The notes beneath the pieces were generated by a model, which was given only the letters and a program-made list of their open reading frames with translations, ran no database searches and was not told where the DNA came from. Shown piece by piece: positions 50,391 to 62,570 of a stretch of DNA of 64,000 nt; the stretch's first letter is position 1; the number at the start of each line of letters is the position of its first letter. The stretch spans positions 71,997,036 through 72,061,035 of the forward strand of contig CM055097.1 in the NCBI GenBank assembly GCA_029204225.1, read 5' to 3'. The stretch comes from Diphasiastrum complanatum. Its lineage: Eukaryota > Streptophyta > Lycopodiopsida > Lycopodiales > Lycopodiaceae. Both the position numbers and the translations under genes were made by a program.

Positions 50391-53300
50391 CTGGTATCAG
50401 AGCTACAGGATGTTGCAGGTATGCACGATCCGGTGGAGCTATGGGATAGTGTCTTTCACCAGGAGAAATAGCACTCCAAGTGTCTCAGGAGAGAGGACTC
50501 CATACGGGGTATAGGCAGTCTGGATGGCAGGAGACAACAAAGTTCCTTCGGTCGGAGATTCGAGGAAGATCAGAACGATCATCGTAGGTGGATTCCGGGG
50601 AGAATTCACGGAGAAACTTGCAGTTTCGGTGGTTTCGGGGAAATCATCGGTGGTGGCTTCATGATTCACTATGTGGATAGCCGTTTGGCGCAACGGGGCT
50701 TGCAGAAAGTCTGCAAAGAGCATTGATGGAGAGCCATAGCAATTTACAAGGATCGATTGGATGGAAAACGAAGGAAATTTGAAAAATTTCCAGTTTCGTG
50801 GGGTGTTAACGGTTTGAAATGAAAACGAGTGTGTTTGCAGTCGATATCGCACCAATTGGCAAGCCGTAAATTGTGTTACTGAGCTGGAGGTAGGGCGACC
50901 TCAGTCAGATAGGAGCTGCAAGTGAAAGCTCAGGGAAAGCCTGAGAAATGTCCAAAATATCCTCCTCTTCAAAGTTGCTAGGGTTTATAGGAGGAAAACG
51001 ATGGATCTTTCTCTGTCAGAAGTGTTTTGATGATCTGTAAACTGGTAAGGATGGGCGCTGGGATAGGGCGACCCTGACTACAGCTGGCCGTGGAGTGTCG
51101 TGGATCAACCAGGGAGCTGTAGCAGTTTGAATAGGGCGGCAGCCATAGCCACAAGCTTAAAGCTTCAAGAAAAGAAGGAAGAAGGGGAGAGAGAGGACCC
51201 GTGAGGGTCACGCGCGACCAACAGGAGTTGAGCTGTAGCGTTTCTAGAAGTCTTGCGGTTGGAGGGTTCCCATCGGCGTGCAGAGAGCGTATAGATCTTT
51301 GGATATGGTCAGGCATCGATCAACGATATGGATGAATTGTTCAGGGAGCAATGTGATCCGTTGGATCAAAGGCCACCATTGAATTCAATCTTTGAAGAGG
51401 GCTATCTTTAGCTAGAAGGCACCTTTTTTTGCCATCTTTGGGCCAAAATGACCCTTGAAATTGCTTGCTCAAAGCCAGCGGACAAAGCGATGTCACAAAG
51501 CAGGAAAAAATGCGTTTTGGGGAATTTTCATCACCATTCTATCGAGCGGAGTGCGGGTGACTTAGTGATGGGCTACATTCGCTATTTGGGTACCGTAGGG
51601 CCAAATTTGGGACAATTTTTGGCTGGTAAAACCTGTTACACGGCGGTACAATGAGGCATTATCACTTCGGAATCATTATTACTTACTCCTGATAGGGTAA
51701 TAGGGTGTTTTGAAAGTGGTGAATGCGGTATGGGAGCGAATGGTAGCGGAATTGTGTGGAGAAAGCTAGTTTTGGCGACGGAAGTGCAGTTTGGCGGCGT
51801 GACTACTCATCATTGGCGACAATTTTGAGAGGGCAAGCAGTCACAGGTGAGAGGTAGGCATGGTATGCCGATTACAGGTGAGAAATTCTTGTGATCGGGT
51901 TCAACTTTTGGAGTTAGAACCAACCAACGTCAAGTGGCGTTTTGGAGGAACGCTCTCACAGGCATGATCAGCAGTGGCATTGGAGTCAGGTGATAGCTGC
52001 ATTGACACACGCATCTGTAACTTGAAAATTTCTCGTTCGGAGGGAAATATGGACTAGCTTGGAGGTACACACATTTTGGCGGTCACAGGTGATGGAAGTG
52101 CGAGGTGGTGCCAGTTGGAAGCCATTGGGCAAGATAGCAGACTTGCATTGGACGAGCTGTGTGTGGGACACGCAGAGGATGAAGAACGAGTCAATAATCA
52201 CACTTTGGATGCTCTTGGTGAGTGGTGAGTGTGATGATTTTGTGGTTTGCAGTCGGTAAGTCAATTTTGAACAAGTCATTTTAGCTGTGGAGCAGTGTAT
52301 CAGGTTTGTCATCGAGGAGATACTCTTCAACTGCCAGTTTGGATAAGTCAAGTCAATTTGTCATATTAGGATTGCATCAGGGATGCAGATTTCAGTGATG
52401 ACAAGGTGCAGATCATTTGGTTTGGGCCATGGAAGATCTCACAGGTTCACTTGGAGGGATATTGGCATGCACAGTCATGTGAGGGACTTGATGGTGGCTT
52501 TGGAGTTCACATCTCAGTGTATTCTCAGGGAGTGATTTGGAACCATTCACAGGAGCAGCTTGGAGCTAGATCGGGGGAATACAGGTGGGCACTACAAAGT
52601 AGATGCTCAGATCTTTGTGATCAGGGATGGCATTGGAATACCTGGTAGGGATAGCACTCCAGGATGACATGGGATGATCATCAGGGGACAACTATTTCAT
52701 ATTGGACTTGAGTATTTGGATTGGACAGGACTTACAGGTGGGATTCATGATGGAATCAGGAAGCTGCAAACGCAAATGGTCAAAGCGTGAAGCTTTGAGA
52801 GCCAGCTCTAAGTTGGAGAGCTGATGGAGATCGCACAGGGTGTGATCGGAGGGAAAACACTATGATGGGTGTTTTGCTAGCGATCTATTGCAGGGGACAT
52901 TGATGGCGAGGACTTCATGGTGTGCTCATTTGGGAGTATAGGATAACATTACAGCAGGGGGCTAGTTTTGGACATTGGCATTGATGGGGAGACATCTACC
53001 ATCACAGGTGCAGATAAGCTATCTATAGCTTTCATGCATTTGGCTGTATTTGTAGGAGTCTAGGCTTGGCACAGGTGTTGGAATTTCCATGGTGTAGATT
53101 CTCAAGTGGTGAGATCAGGGATAAGCCTAGAGGAAGTCACTCTGAGCCATAGACCTCAGTATGATCAGGGAGACATTAGTCTCGGGATCCCGTGAGCGAC
53201 GACTTAGGGATATGCTTACGGTGGCATGGTGTCGGGTGGCACATAGCCAGGGAGAGTGAGCAGATGCTAGGAGCCAGGTGGAGCAGGTGATGCTTTGGAG

Positions 53301-53585
53301 TTTGGCTTGTCTAGCAGGATGGTGACCAGGATCGGAGACATCAGGTGAGCATAGTATGTGGACGACGAGTCCATTGGGGTGGCACTCAGAGAGATGCTAT
53401 AGTTGCTCAGGTATGATATGTCATTTGATGTATGGACGATGTTCTTCAGTTGGAGCATCATGTGGTGACCTAGAGATGGGTCAAGCCTACTTGGAGGTAG
53501 GTGGCATGGAGAGCATTACGAGTGATGTGGATCTAGCATGCCCATGGTTGTGAGCCAACAGGGATGGAGATGGTTGCTAGAGTAG
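49920..53585 (+). mobile_element. Second LARD copy, lacking its 3' end
   Basis: LTR 49920-50390, PBS TGGTATCAGAGC at 50392-50403, then an interior parallel to 35000-37690. It ends abruptly at GGTTGCT near 53585 without PPT or 3' LTR. 52617-53270 has no counterpart in the first copy, which joins directly at TCTTTGGAGCCAGGTGGAGC. 35200-36110 and 50600-51410 differ greatly, while the first 200 bases and 36110-37320 are close. It has no coding of its own. Confidence 0.85.
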
Positions 53586-53759
53586 ACATGGGGTTCACGT
53601 TGTAGGCAAGCGTGTGCTTGAACTTTTATGTATGAAGAAGAGAGTGAGTGTGCTAGAATGCAAAATACATTGGCCACCTAGATTCTCTTTTCAAAGCTTT
53701 CTTTCTCTATGCTCATTTGAAAATTTTCACATTTTCATCCACAACCATTCACTTCAATC
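53586..53759. other. Junction sequence
   Basis: 174 bases between the broken LARD and the right arm. Nothing recognised. Confidence 0.4.
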
Positions 53760-54463
53760 CCCTTGAGAAATTTACAAACAAATTTTCTATGTAAACTTCC
53801 AAGAATATGTGAACTTAGCCTAAGCATTTAAAACATTTACTCACAACCCAAAAAGGACAATTTTTTCAATGAAGTCCAAAATCAAAGAGCTTAACATATT
53901 AGAATCTCTCTTTCTTGACCATGTAACTCACAAGAGCTCATAAGTACAAAACCAATAGAAAGTAATAGCTCGAATCAAATATTGGTCTTTATATTCAGCT
54001 TCCATCTATCTCTTGGAATTTTCTCTTTTTAGTCACCATGTCTTTTTTTTTTTTTTTTTCTAGTTCATTGGCAACTGAGACATGTCACACTCCTAATTTA
54101 ATGACCCTCCAATGTCTTCGCACTTATTGCATCCTTTCTTTGAATTTATATTCTACTTTTCAAGAAAATTAGGCTACCATTGATTCCAAGTCTAATCATC
54201 ACAAGATCCAAAATCTAATGTTAAATTTACAATTTAATTGACACTCTTTGTTCACGCAAGTTTTTTATTTGAAACCTTTTTGCTCCTCGTCTAAGGAGTC
54301 AGAGTTTGATCCAACTATTTCTCGTGTTCATATAAAACACCATTTTATTGAGTCATTCTATAAATACATAATAGTCTAGTTAATATTGAACCCTCAAGCA
54401 TTATGCATGGAAGACTTTCTCAAGAGCCACGTGGAAAGGATCATCACTTTTGTGAACGAATAT

Positions 54464-54651
54464 TTTTTTGTTGGATATAGACTTACGCCACTAGTGGGTT
54501 ATACACAATATATACAGCCTGGCCATGCCATTTGGGCAATGGCAAGTGCGGAGCAAGCTCCTTAGAATGTCACTACGCAACGACTGAGATTCGAGCCTGT
54601 GCCTTGTAGTCGCAGTCAACCACTCTACCCAAGCACCGTGCTGCGATGGAC
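54464..54651 (-). mobile_element. tRNA-derived SINE with target duplication
   Basis: On the minus strand it starts with a tRNA-like head: GGGTAGAGTGGTTGACTGCG (A-box region) and GGCTCGAATCT (B box) 30 bases later. A body and an A-rich tail (AAAAAA at the plus-strand left end) follow. TTGTGAACGAATAT (54450-54463) and TTGTGAACAAATAT (54652-54665) are the target duplication. The left arm has this target once (about 45609-45622) and no SINE. Confidence 0.85.
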
Positions 54652-54884
54652 TTGTGAACAAATATTGAAAAAGTGATGCCACATTTCCCTTCAAATATGG
54701 ATATTTCTTGCAAATATCATGCAACACCTAGGACTAGAAAATCAATCATCTCCAATGTTTCCACACTTTGTCTAGAATTGGTTTTTTGTCGAAACAAATT
54801 CATAAGAATCTTGCATACTTCCTCGTCCTAGTTCCCAAGAAAAATCATCACCAACAAAGCTTTCCAAAAGTGTATTCATATTTG

Positions 54885-54888
<4 letters not shown>

Positions 54889-54939
<51 letters not shown>
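54889..54939. repeat. (TC)25 microsatellite
   Basis: Counterpart of the 196-base GA tract in the left arm. Confidence 0.95.
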
Positions 54940-54941
<2 letters not shown>

Positions 54942-55504
54942 AAGGAAAGAGTCGTACTAGGTTGCATAATGAAGATGACATGGCGAAACAAACCCAAAGC
55001 ACATACTAGGAATTTTCGAGTGAAGCCCACATGGCTAACCACAATTTGAAAGTAGAAAGATTTTTCATGTCACTAATGTGTACAAAGAAACAATGAAAAA
55101 AACAAAGATAAACTCAAAATTAAAAAATTCTCCATCAATTCAATGTTGGCACGTGATTACTAAGGACTCCTTAGGTTAAAAAAAATTGGTGGATTAGCCC
55201 AAAACGGCTCAACTATCTTGACGCTACATACCTTGTTGTTACGAATTGGGACACTTATATTCATATGCTTTCCCACTACTTGGGCCATGCCTAATTTATG
55301 ATTTTAGGAGGTGGGACACATATCATGCTTCCCTACTACTTTGGTCACGACTATATTATGATTCCACATAGGATTCTCCCTAGTAAGTGTCAAAACCCCA
55401 TCCCCCACCCTATTATTACCTTATCCGACTTTGCATTTTGAATTTTTTTTTTTTTAAATTATTCCACCTTTAAACAAAGCTTCAAATTGTGAGTAGGTCG
55501 TCAT

Positions 55505-55695
55505 CCATCACAACAGGGTAAATCCGATAGAGTTGTTTGTGATGACCAAAAGGCTTGAACCCTGGCCGTTGCTTAGTGACATCTAAGGAGCTTTTATGGA
55601 AAAATGTAGGGAAACGGCTTGGCCGTAATATAAACGTTGTACATATAGATCCACAACCACTAGTTGCTAACATAAATGTTGTATATATAGATCTT
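55505..55695 (+). mobile_element. Old tRNA-derived SINE in the right arm
   Basis: GATAGAGTTGTTTGTGATGA, GGCTTGAACCC and CGTTGCTTAGTGACATCTAA, parallel to the head and body of the SINE at 54464. Mirror copy of 44507-44700. Confidence 0.65.
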
Positions 55696-55833
55696 CGACA
55701 ACCGGTAGGCTAAAACAGCAAAAGGTCTCGGAATACTATAAAAAAAAAAAAATTAATGATGTAAATTTGTAGGCCAATTAGAAGGCTAGATAAATTTATT
55801 GGTGGGAAAGCACTGAGTAGGGCCAAGGCCCAA

Positions 55834-56272
55834 TATATATAAGGAAAGTGGAGCTGCGCGCCGACGCACGTCCGCATGCCGCTCATACCGGCTCCATGTG
55901 CTGCTGCAATTGCAACTGCAACTGAAACTGAAAATCAGGGTACCCGTCTAAGGAACTCCCTGTTCCTTCCTTTTTTGTCCCGGGTAGGCGTCCGGCCAAG
56001 CCAGCGCTAACTTTAGCAACACCACATCTATGGATTTGCATCATGCAGATGATGCAGCAGCAGCAGCAGCAGCAGCACAGAATCCAGATACAGAGAGCAG
56101 GAATAGAAAACCAGAAAGAATTTGCTAATTTCTTTCTTTTTCTTTACTTGTTTTGTTCTTCCTGTCTCGCAATCCAGGGATCTTCTTCCTTTTCTTGGAA
56201 ACGACCGATTTTGCAGGTGCTTGTACTATTTCATCTTCAGTCGCTCGGATTGGTGCTGTGAATTCGGTTTTG
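55834..56272 (+). promoter_or_regulatory. Promoter and 5' untranslated exon of the LC8 gene
   Basis: TATATATAA at 55834-55842 is followed by a GC-rich leader and a CT-rich stretch, as expected for a plant promoter. An upstream frame at 56030-56128 encodes 32 residues with eight alanines. CAG|GTGCTTG near 56215 is a plausible donor. No other gene start lies between here and the LC8 ATG. The link is inferred from position and orientation. Confidence 0.45.
56030..56128 (+). CDS. Upstream open reading frame with polyalanine
   Basis: ATG GAT TTG ... with eight GCA codons, ending TAA: MDLHHADDA then polyalanine then QNPDTESRNRKPERIC. It may be a translation-limiting uORF. Alternatively it is the first coding exon of an N-terminally extended LC8 if spliced before the stop. 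A chance GCA-repeat frame is also possible. Confidence 0.3.
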   Translation: MDLHHADDAAAAAAAAQNPDTESRNRKPERIC

Positions 56273-56274
56273 TT

Positions 56275-56905
56275 GGTGATGACATTGACGATTATGTGCA
56301 GATTTTAATGCCTAAAGGTTGGTGATACTCTCGTTTGATACCGATGATACATGTCTTTATTTCAAGTAGCCGGTTGAAATTAGTTGCTGATACTATAGTT
56401 TGATAGGTGGATATTGTCCAGATTTTAAGGAGGCGGCCAAAGATTGCTGATACTATCGTAAAACATTGATGATAATGTCCAGATTTTAAACAGCAGGCCA
56501 AAGGTTGGTGATACTTTTGTTTGTTTGATTTCGATGATGTCCAGATTTGTTGAAGTAGTACTAGGCCAGCAGTTGGTATTGCTTTTGTTTGATATCGACG
56601 GTAATGTCCAGGTTGCATGTAGGAGTAGGCCAAAGGTTGGTGATATTATCGTTTGATATTGATATTATTGTCCAGATTTCGAGTAGGAGGCTAAAGGTTG
56701 CTGATGCTATCGTCTGATATTGATGATGATTTCCAGATTTTAAGTAGGAGCCCGAGGGTGCTTATTCTGCTATTTGGCCATTGATGGTAATGTCCAGATT
56801 CTAAGGAGAAGGCAGAAGGTTGCTGACGCTATCGTTTGATATTGACGATGATATCCAGATTTGAAACAGGAGGCCAAAGGTTAGTGATAATATCGTTTGT
56901 TGTAC
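56275..56905. repeat. Minisatellite, about ten units of about 63 bp
   Basis: Units contain TGTCCAGATTTTAAG, GGAGGCCAAAGGTTG and TGATACTATCGTTTGATATTGATGAT with much variation. CCAGATT-like cores fall near 56298, 56416, 56481, 56540, 56607, 56670, 56732, 56795 and 56860. It lies in the presumed 5' intron of LC8. Confidence 0.9.
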
Positions 56906-57437
56906 GTTATGGGAACCGGACGAGTTACTGTTATTCTTGGAGTCGTCAGGCTGTATTGTTTGTTGCACGTTTTCTTGCTTAATTCAATTGTCATGAGATT
57001 GATTTACTCGTAGTGTCAGGCTATATTGTTTGTTACACGTTTTCCTGTTGATCCACTTGAGATATTGTTCTAATCTCCACTTGTATTCGTTCGGCTAATA
57101 TGCCCAACAACTTGTGCGCTTAAGTTTCCCAATCTCAAAACCCCCTTTGCCTTGAGGACGGTGATTTAATAGAAATGCTTCTGTTCATCCTTACGTTATT
57201 GATTGTGATGGTAACCTTTAGGACCTGCGCTTTGCAGAACTTTGGAGCTCGAGAATCTTATGGTAATGGTAAAGTTTTGAAAGGTTATCTGAGTATTCTC
57301 TTTTAATATGACAGTTAGGCACGCAGTTGACATCGAAACACAGTTCTAGGTTTATTCTCTAGACACCTTCACTGTACCTTTTTGTGAAAGGAACTTCGTT
57401 GGTACGAGAGCACTTCCATCCTTTTGTTACTTCAAAT

Positions 57438-58378
57438 ATGCTGGAAGGGAAAGCAGTTGTTGGAGACTCAGACATGCCACAAAAGATGCAAGCCCATGCA
57501 ATGCGCTGTGCCTCTCGGGCATTAGATCTTCACGATGTGACTGATTGCAAGGAAATTGCCCGTTACATTAAGAAGGTATATTTCTTGTAAGAAAACCTTT
57601 TGCCACTATGATTTGTCGAGAATTATTCAGGATTTTCTAACCGTCTTTCGCAATCCATGTTCATCTTTAGCTTTCGTCTATAAACTTATGATCTTCCAGA
57701 ATGTAGATTCAATCCTTAAACCAGTCACTTTTCGTAAATTATATTCCAATGGTAGATTTTGATAGTCAAATGTTGGTATAGATACGGAAATGGACCCAAA
57801 TCTTCGTCTAAATGAGAATTGCTTTAGCAGTAATGCCATGTCCGTTTTGGGCTAGTAACTTGAAATACTTGGGAGAAAGTGGTTTAGTTACAAAGCAGTA
57901 AAGAATTTTGCAATAACCAGATATTTGTTTGGAGCTCCGACTCCACTCAGCCGCACAAAAAAGGATATAGAGAAGATGAAATATAGTTGAGTTCGTTTCT
58001 AGCATTACTGGCACTTACGTCAGCTTGCAATAGTCACAGGGCGTGGGACGTTTGACTTGAGAGTTGTAGGCTTTATTTTGTTGCATCGTTCATATAACGT
58101 TATCAGAGCTTCGCATATTTTAGCTCCTTTCCTGGGTTTGGTGAACTATCATTCTTTTCTTTTTTTAAGCGCTGCGTAATCTGGTTAGGCACCTTCGCGG
58201 AAGATTGTTTCTGATTTTGAAATTGACTCTGCAGGAGTTTGACGAATCTTACGGTCCTGGTTGGCAGTGCATCGTAGGGACAAGTTTCGGTTCTTATGTG
58301 ACACACTCATGTGGGACGTTTATACATTTCTTTCTTGAAAGAATGGCATTTTTGCTTTTCAAAGGAATGCCGATGTAG
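57438..58378 (+). CDS. Dynein light chain, LC8 type
   Basis: Two exons, 57438-57575 and 58235-58378, GT-AG intron of 659 bases, phase 0, 93 residues (family about 89). LC8 is a dimeric hub that binds short linear motifs in many partners; in land plants without dynein motors it acts outside the motor. Conserved blocks: [36 protein letters not shown], then [37 protein letters not shown]. The start ATG is the family's usual place; the frame is open about 18 codons upstream, so an extension through an earlier exon is possible. It has no damage and is the clearest intact host gene here. The family usually has Ser or Arg where this has Cys in THSCGTF. Confidence 0.95.
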
Positions 58379-60835
58379 CACTTCGGCAAGCTTCTCGTCG
58401 ACCTGCACCTTTTTTTTCCCGTACTTTTTTTACAAGCTTTAGCACGTTCACTCGAGCTAATAATCCTCAGCAATGGACTCATCTCCCTGTTCATCTTACT
58501 TACACCAAAAAGGAATGGATGACAATGAAACACAGGTTATCTTCATCCTCAAATCTTCCAGTCTGGCGATAACAATTTTGAAGAGTAGCAAACGAGATGA
58601 GAGGCTAAATTGATAAAGTAAGAACAATTGTGACAAGCAAAAAGCTTTTATAGAACCAGCGTGATTGCAACCTCCATATAACATTCAATCTATGTTTTGG
58701 AAGGTGTCGCCACAGTTGGCAACTGATTCAAGAAGCTGCTTAATGTAGTGGCTGTTGAGCCTAAATAATGACTGTGAATAGGAGAGCATTTGTAGCCAAA
58801 TTACCGAGCTTGATTAGCACCATGATATTCGTCAATGTGGGTGTCGATTATTTAAAGTTGCAGTTGTCGTTCAATCGTTATGGTTTCGATGTTGGGTGTA
58901 GTGTGCAAAATCTATCAATTGTTTTGTTTGTCAGACGGCTGTGAATGTTCAAGAAACTGACTCGATTTGGCACTGATCATTTTCATTGGCTTAAAACTAC
59001 TATGGAATTCTCTTTGCATTAAATGAAATTTCATCATAAACTAGTAGATTTTATAAAATGTTGCATAAAGCATTTTTTATGACAATGATGTGTGTTTTTG
59101 TGTTGTTTTGGTGGGTATAGTGTATAATGTATTGTTTTTCCGATATTGTAAGTTGTTTCTCTCGTAGTCATTAGTAATGCTTTTCACAATGTAATATCTC
59201 TATTTATTTGTTCATGGTAGTGGCTTATGAAACCTTGTACAATCTAAAGTAGTGAATGTCTTTTCTGTTCCAGCTTTTGTGAAAAAAAACAAGGATATTC
59301 TTATTTGGATTGACTCTCTTTCTATGCATTATGTCATCATAAATTACTCTCTGTGCATTGTGTAGTGTTCTAAATTTTGAGTGAATCTTTGGTATTCAAT
59401 ACAATGTATGAGAAATTTTATTTAGTGTTGTTTTTTTGTGATGATGGTTTGAGAAAAATCTAGTGTTGAGTCACAATGCTCAACCTTTGAATCATTGATG
59501 ATGTAGTTGGTATAATGCTTTGAATTACATCCTTATGATTTTCAAGATCGTTCCAATTGATGACGACATTTTGATCTTTTTGGTAGTCATAGTTAAATTT
59601 TGTTTAATTGTGCGATATAGTTTGTATGTTTTAGTAATAAGCATCGCGCCATGATTGCTTGTCCTTTTTAAAGTTTTGCTCAGATCCATCCAACAAATGG
59701 CAAATGTAAAAGTACTTGTTCATAATAATTTTCTAGATTTTTGTGGATGTTGTAAATTGCAAATTGAATTATTTGATAAACGGTTTCTTTCAACTGCAAT
59801 GTAATGTGCGACATATTCAACAACTCAAAATTGGTGGTACAATATTTTTTTTTTAGATGTAGTAATTAATCATCAATTTGCATTTGATGTTGATATTGAT
59901 GGTTCTAACAATTGATGAAGTTTTTTTCTTAAAAACAAGTGCTCGTTTATTTTTTGGACTCTGTGTTGATGAATGAATGTAATCATGTTGTATTGGTGAG
60001 TGGAAATGATAAAACTATAAAAGCAGCTAATTGTGCACTCATTTGTTGCATGTTATGCATTTCTTGTTTTAAAACAATTTAATGTATCATTATTGTTCTA
60101 AATTGATTTTAACATAGCATCTTTTAATGTTTTTGTCAAGGTATTGTCAACTTTTGTCATGTATGATGTGTAGCACTTGATGTCGCATAAGGATCTAGAA
60201 TGTATGGTATATTAAAGTTCGCATTTGACAAGTAGCTAATTTGACAATTGAAAGGCTTTGCGTATCTATCTTTGGATGCCTTTTAAGAAATGTTTGTTTT
60301 TTAATGCCTGTATGTACTTGTTTTCATGGAGTCGAATTTATCCATGTAGTGGCATCTTGCACTTATTTCTTTAGTTTTTATGTACATATTACTACATATT
60401 TGCTCATAAGATTGTTTTGTTTCAATGTTTAGATATTCATCAAATGAAAGCAGTATTTTTGTTCCCACCATGGGTGGTTTTGGAAACTGAAATTTGCATT
60501 TCTTTCTCTTTTTCTTATTGCAAGTGGTTTTATATCTTTGGGTGTGTATTGTTCTACAATCAAGTTGTAGCATCATGTTGTCTGTACATATATATATGTC
60601 AAAAAAGTGTTCTATTTTGTGATCTTGATTTTGTTGGCACATTGGAGGTCCATATTACACTATGACAGTTACAGAGAAATAGTCAACAACTTTATCGAAA
60701 TGAAATTTTTTGTTGTTAGAAGTTTTCTAATATCTTTAATTTTGGAATTGTAGTATCGTGTGCACGTTATTGGATCAATTCTTACAAATTGTCTGAAATA
60801 GTTGGTTAATGTTTCAAAATTTCACGCTTTACAAT
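58379..60835. other. 3' flank of LC8 and AT-rich intergenic DNA
   Basis: The first few hundred bases would hold the LC8 3' UTR. From 59000 on the sequence is T-rich with only short frames. No repeat family, RNA gene or domain is seen. Confidence 0.5.
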
Positions 60836-60839
60836 GTTT

Positions 60840-62570
60840 TTGTTTAAAATTTCAAGGGTTTTCATTAATGTTGGCCCACAAACTTTAGCACATTTCTCAC
60901 ACCCACCATTGTCGCTATCGCCACCACTTCCACAATACTTCCACTTTTCTTTTTATCACAACTCAACTTCCTATCACCGTCACTCAAACATCACAACCTG
61001 CATCTGCTCAATCCGTCCAGCAAAAACAGTACACCACATGGTATTAAAACACACATCAAAATCCCCCACCATCCTACGCATCCACCTCTCAATAGTTTCC
61101 TCCTATTGGGCAGTATCCTCCTATTGGAGAGTGGCAGTATCTTCCGACAAATGCTCAGAGTGATGCCATGCATTACCTCTACACTTCAATCAACAAGTAT
61201 CAGAATTGCTGGAACTTCTCGCAAGAGGATAACGTGCAGCTGACAAACAAAGTACAAGAATGGCAATTTTACTCTACGGAATCAAAACAAGAGGTCGCTC
61301 AATTAGAAAACAGAGAACGAAAAATTCATGGTTGACCTCAAAGAGCTGCACCGAATAAACAGGGATGTTCATACATGCTTACAACGTAGGGTTGCTCTCA
61401 TCAAGACTCTGGAAACATAGTTAGAAGGTGAACGACGAAGCCATAGGAACTTATAGGCGGCTGTGATGGATAATATTCAACAGATTGATTTCAACCGGTT
61501 CCAAGCACCACCCTCAAAGCACGCAAGGGGATACTACCACGAACCACGTCACCACCACCAGATGACACACCACTCTCACCACCACATGACCAACCACCTC
61601 ACCACCTTGAAACACACCCTTATTCACCTTCCACTTCTTATCTACTCCGCAAATACCAAACACTTCCCCGTGAACTTTTCACCACCATACCTAACCCTCC
61701 ACCACCCACACTTACTACAAGTACACAGGTGCGACACAGAATCACGCCGACGAATCCTAGCCGACAGATGTTAATGTCAGAGGAGTAAAAAGAATATCCA
61801 TGCATATGCTGGGAGGACAGAGGCGGATATACTCTTCCCGATTCCATGATCTGTGAGTCTCACAAGCAGAAAGTGTTAGCAGTGGAGCCGCAGCCTCAAT
61901 GGCGACGTGTTATGATGTTGGAAAATGCACATGCTTTCGAGAGATACATGGCGGCACCAACTTATATGCGCATCAATCCAACATATTGTCCAATAAGAAT
62001 TCACACCAGAAAGGACTCCTCATAAAATCTATTGGCCAAGTTTAACTAAAGAATTCGAGATTGATGATCCAGCGGCTGATTTTGTGGCCAACTGCAGCTA
62101 CTTCTATCGGAGACATCACACGAACCCAGATCACAATGCTAGATAACATTGCAGATAACTGCGGTCTAATATCATTCCTTTCTACATTGAATTGTTTTTG
62201 AGATAGAGATCTATTGCCAATAGTCTTGGATCTAAATAAGCCCCTAAGCACACCCATGGATCATATCAATGTGGCAAGTTTTTACTATCGGGCGGCAATC
62301 ACCAACGAACTTCATGTTGACATGGTTGAATCTTGGTACGAGTACAAATTTTTACAGAATATGCTTGACTACTATAGGCCGAAACCATTTTTGGGCAAAA
62401 GTCGATTTGAGCAAATGAAACAGATTGGCAAAGAAGTTCATAAAATCTAGGTCGCCATCAATGCAGAGCTGCGGGAAGACCAGGCAAGATAACAGACAGC
62501 GGCACTTGGCGTGGGACCGTTTCCAAAGGAATATTCGAGCCATCCTGAAAATGATACAGACTTAAGTTTA
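60840..62570 (+). pseudogene. Unrecognised broken coding region (gag-like or captured gene)
   Basis: Successive plus-strand frames read as protein with stops and shifts. A Pro-rich start (PPIGQYPPIGEWQYLPTNAQ) is followed by a coiled-coil-like stretch (QLTNKVQEWQFYSTESKQEV, AQLENRERKIH, then DLKELHRINRDVHTCLQRRV) and a His-rich part near 61550. Next comes EYPCICWEDRGGYTLPDSMI near 61800 and MDHINVASFYYRAAITNELH near 62250. The last frame ends near 62449. A nucleocapsid-like or structural gene of an unknown element is possible; I cannot name it. Confidence 0.45.

Larger units (their letters stand above)
53760..55770. repeat. Right arm of the large inverted repeat
   Basis: Reverse complement of 44427-46222. 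It is longer because it has the SINE insertion at 54464 and about 85 bases next to it that the left arm lacks, plus about 85 extra bases near 53890-53990. Its CT tract (54889-54939) is shorter. Confidence 0.9.

Noticed and set aside
54590-54650. tRNA gene on the minus strand
   Set aside because: It has A-box and B-box-like parts but no complete cloverleaf, and it is the head of a SINE with an A-tail and target duplication.
56275-56905. CRISPR-like array of regular repeats
   Set aside because: Units vary throughout and there are no unique spacers; it is a eukaryotic minisatellite.
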